This document shows positions 6,815 to 7,657 of a DNA stretch of 7,657 nucleotides, piece after piece. The stretch lies in assembly GCA_937884015.1 (NCBI GenBank), contig CALGBV010000425.1:1-7657 (forward strand). The letters run 5' to 3'. A program made the translations under genes and the position numbers. Position 1 is the first letter of the stretch; every line of letters begins with the position of its first letter. Under the pieces are notes generated by a model. That model did no database searches. It saw only the letters and a list, made by a program, of their open reading frames with translations, and was not told where the DNA came from. Source of the stretch: an uncultured Bacteroidales bacterium (GTDB lineage Bacteria; Bacteroidota; Bacteroidia; Bacteroidales; F082).

Positions 6815-6843
6815 TTTCCTGCTGCGCTGCGCTTGCGAGGAAA
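6815..6843. repeat. Imperfect inverted repeat in the convergent intergenic gap
   Basis: TTTCCT (6815-6820) pairs with AGGAAA (6838-6843) around a GCGC-rich loop. Four bases later a stronger hairpin begins. The two adjacent stem-loops resemble an extragenic palindromic (REP-like) unit, but only one copy is in this window. Confidence 0.35.
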
Positions 6844-6847
6844 GAGT

Positions 6848-6875
6848 TTTCGGGGCGGCGGCTGCCGCCCCGAAA
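6848..6875. terminator. GC-rich perfect hairpin, possible bidirectional terminator
   Basis: A perfect 12-bp stem (TTTCGGGGCGGC, 6848-6859, with 6864-6875) closes a GGCT loop. It lies 70 nt after the hydrolase stop and 9 nt from the end of the convergent minus-strand gene, so it could stop transcripts from both sides. No good T run follows on either strand, so it is not a classical intrinsic terminator. It may instead be part of a repeated palindromic element. Confidence 0.5.
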
Positions 6876-6883
6876 CGGCATAT

Positions 6884-7555
6884 TTACTCCAGTTTATTCA
6901 CCACTCGGCCAATATATTTGTCTTGGTCAATAATCCAAATCACTTCATAGTTATTCTTGTAGTTTATCATGTGAAGATAGAATCTGAGAGGCATGTATGG
7001 CTTTTGCTTTATTGGAACCTGCTTTGGAACATACACATGCCAATTCTCAATGATAGGTTTGGGGCTCTTTTTCCGGGAAAAATGCCATCTAAATCCGCAG
7101 CGATGAAGATAATCTTCAATACTTTCAGGATTCCTAATAAAGTAATGGGAAAAAACCGGATTAACAATATCACATATCGCGCTATCAGGGAGGTGACAAT
7201 ATTCCTTATTAAAAGTGAAAAAAACATCTTTAACGAATGAACTATCAGCAGTCCCATCTATTTCAATTCTGAGAGGCTCATAACAATATGCAGCACAATT
7301 GATAGAAAATAAGGCCACTCCTTCATCTAATTTCCAAACCACGCTCTCTTCAAAATAATCCGATTGCTGGTTTGAAATGCATGCAGAGTCACCACAATAG
7401 GCAAAAAGCATCATCTCGTCCTTGTATATTCCCTCAGGAAAATTCGTTAGACTCTCTTTCTCATCAAATACAAGATTGTATCGGTTTTGTGAATACAAAA
7501 AGCCATTAGTTATCAAAAAGGATAAAAACGCTGTAAAAACAATTGTCTTTTTCAT
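6884..7555 (-). CDS. Hypothetical secreted protein with seven cysteines
   Basis: I do not recognise this 223-residue protein. Residues 1-23 form a signal peptide (KK start, hydrophobic core, YSQ end; no lipobox Cys), so it is probably exported to the periplasm or beyond. The mature part is rich in aromatic residues. It has Cys at 54, 59, 87, 91, 120, 128 and 153, including CGDSAC and CAAYC spacings that could form disulfides. The C-terminal part (about 171-220) looks like beta strands, with PLRFYLHMINYKNNYEVIWIIDQDKYIGRVV. It is convergent with the operon. Its DNA is visibly more A+T-rich than the operon genes, as seen in accessory genes, although I did not count bases. The ATG at 7555 directly precedes the signal peptide; no convincing TAnnTTTG box is seen upstream. 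An alternative plus-strand reading of this DNA looks like a shadow. Confidence 0.75.
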   Translation of the reverse strand: MKKTIVFTAFLSFLITNGFLYSQNRYNLVFDEKESLTNFPEGIYKDEMMLFAYCGDSACISNQQSDYFEESVVWKLDEGVALFSINCAAYCYEPLRIEIDGTADSSFVKDVFFTFNKEYCHLPDSAICDIVNPVFSHYFIRNPESIEDYLHRCGFRWHFSRKKSPKPIIENWHVYVPKQVPIKQKPYMPLRFYLHMINYKNNYEVIWIIDQDKYIGRVVNKLE

Positions 7556-7657
7556 ATTTTTTTTAGATTAGGGTTGATAAAAAAATGGAGAAATCCCTAT
7601 CCCGAAATTTCTGATTGCCAATTCAAAATTCAAAAGGACAGGAGAGGTAATTGGCAG

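Noticed and set aside
6597..6881. A minus-strand open frame of 94 codons at the end of the hydrolase gene
   Set aside because: It begins within the GC-rich hairpin, is Arg-rich and featureless, and is antisense to conserved hydrolase motifs.
6809..7240. A plus-strand open frame of 143 codons over the hairpins and the 3' part of the hypothetical gene
   Set aside because: It starts inside the palindromic region and shows no domain; the minus-strand frame has a signal peptide and full length.
7616..7656. Inverted repeat TGCCAATT ... AATTGGCA in the right flank
   Set aside because: Only 8 bp with about 25 nt between the arms and A+T-rich surroundings; it could be chance, and the window ends before any repeat boundary can be judged.
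7556..7657. Possible promoter for the minus-strand secreted protein
   Set aside because: No TAnnTTTG match at a sensible distance was found on the minus strand, only near matches around TAGGGATTT.

Overview
The window looks like chromosomal DNA from a member of the Bacteroidota, most likely Bacteroidales-like. Three lines of evidence support this: TAnnTTTG-type -7 promoter boxes lie in front of genes (220-227, 961-968, 1438-1445, and 177-184 on the minus strand); there are no convincing Shine-Dalgarno sites; and the protein families are in typical Bacteroidota form (an S8 peptidase with a YW.QF.DKNNSPYSI-type N-terminus, an LTA-synthase-like sulfatase with an ANGRRS motif, and a YbdG-like MscS channel).

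Layout. At the left edge is the 5' end of a secreted subtilisin-like peptidase on the minus strand, divergent from trmD. Next come trmD (tRNA m1G37 methyltransferase) and rplS (ribosomal protein L19). rplS has its own promoter box and ends in a strong intrinsic terminator at 1391-1423. From 1438 onward a promoter box drives a tightly packed five-gene cluster on the plus strand: an LTA-synthase/phosphoglycerol-transferase-like membrane sulfatase, a diacylglycerol-kinase-family lipid kinase, a SUI1/YciH-like protein, an MscS-superfamily (YbdG-like) mechanosensitive channel, and an HSL-type alpha/beta hydrolase. The junctions are a 74-nt overlap, a 4-nt ATGA overlap, a 2-nt gap and a second 4-nt ATGA overlap, so the five genes almost certainly form one operon with translational coupling. 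A hairpin-rich 105-nt gap with a 12-bp perfect GC-rich stem separates the operon from a convergent minus-strand gene for a cysteine-containing secreted protein that I do not recognise. The last ~100 bases hold the leader of that gene.

How the genes may work together. In LtaS/MdoB-type chemistry, phosphatidylglycerol donates phosphoglycerol outside the membrane and leaves diacylglycerol, which a lipid kinase can recycle to phosphatidic acid. Pairing this with a mechanosensitive channel and an esterase suggests an envelope lipid or osmotic-stress module. The most notable oddity is that the sulfatase-like protein carries Asn-Gln (N504-Q505) where the family has the metal-binding Asp-His pair. 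It may therefore be a catalytically altered or dead relative with a scaffold or sensing role. This is inference from motifs read by eye; no search or structure prediction was run.
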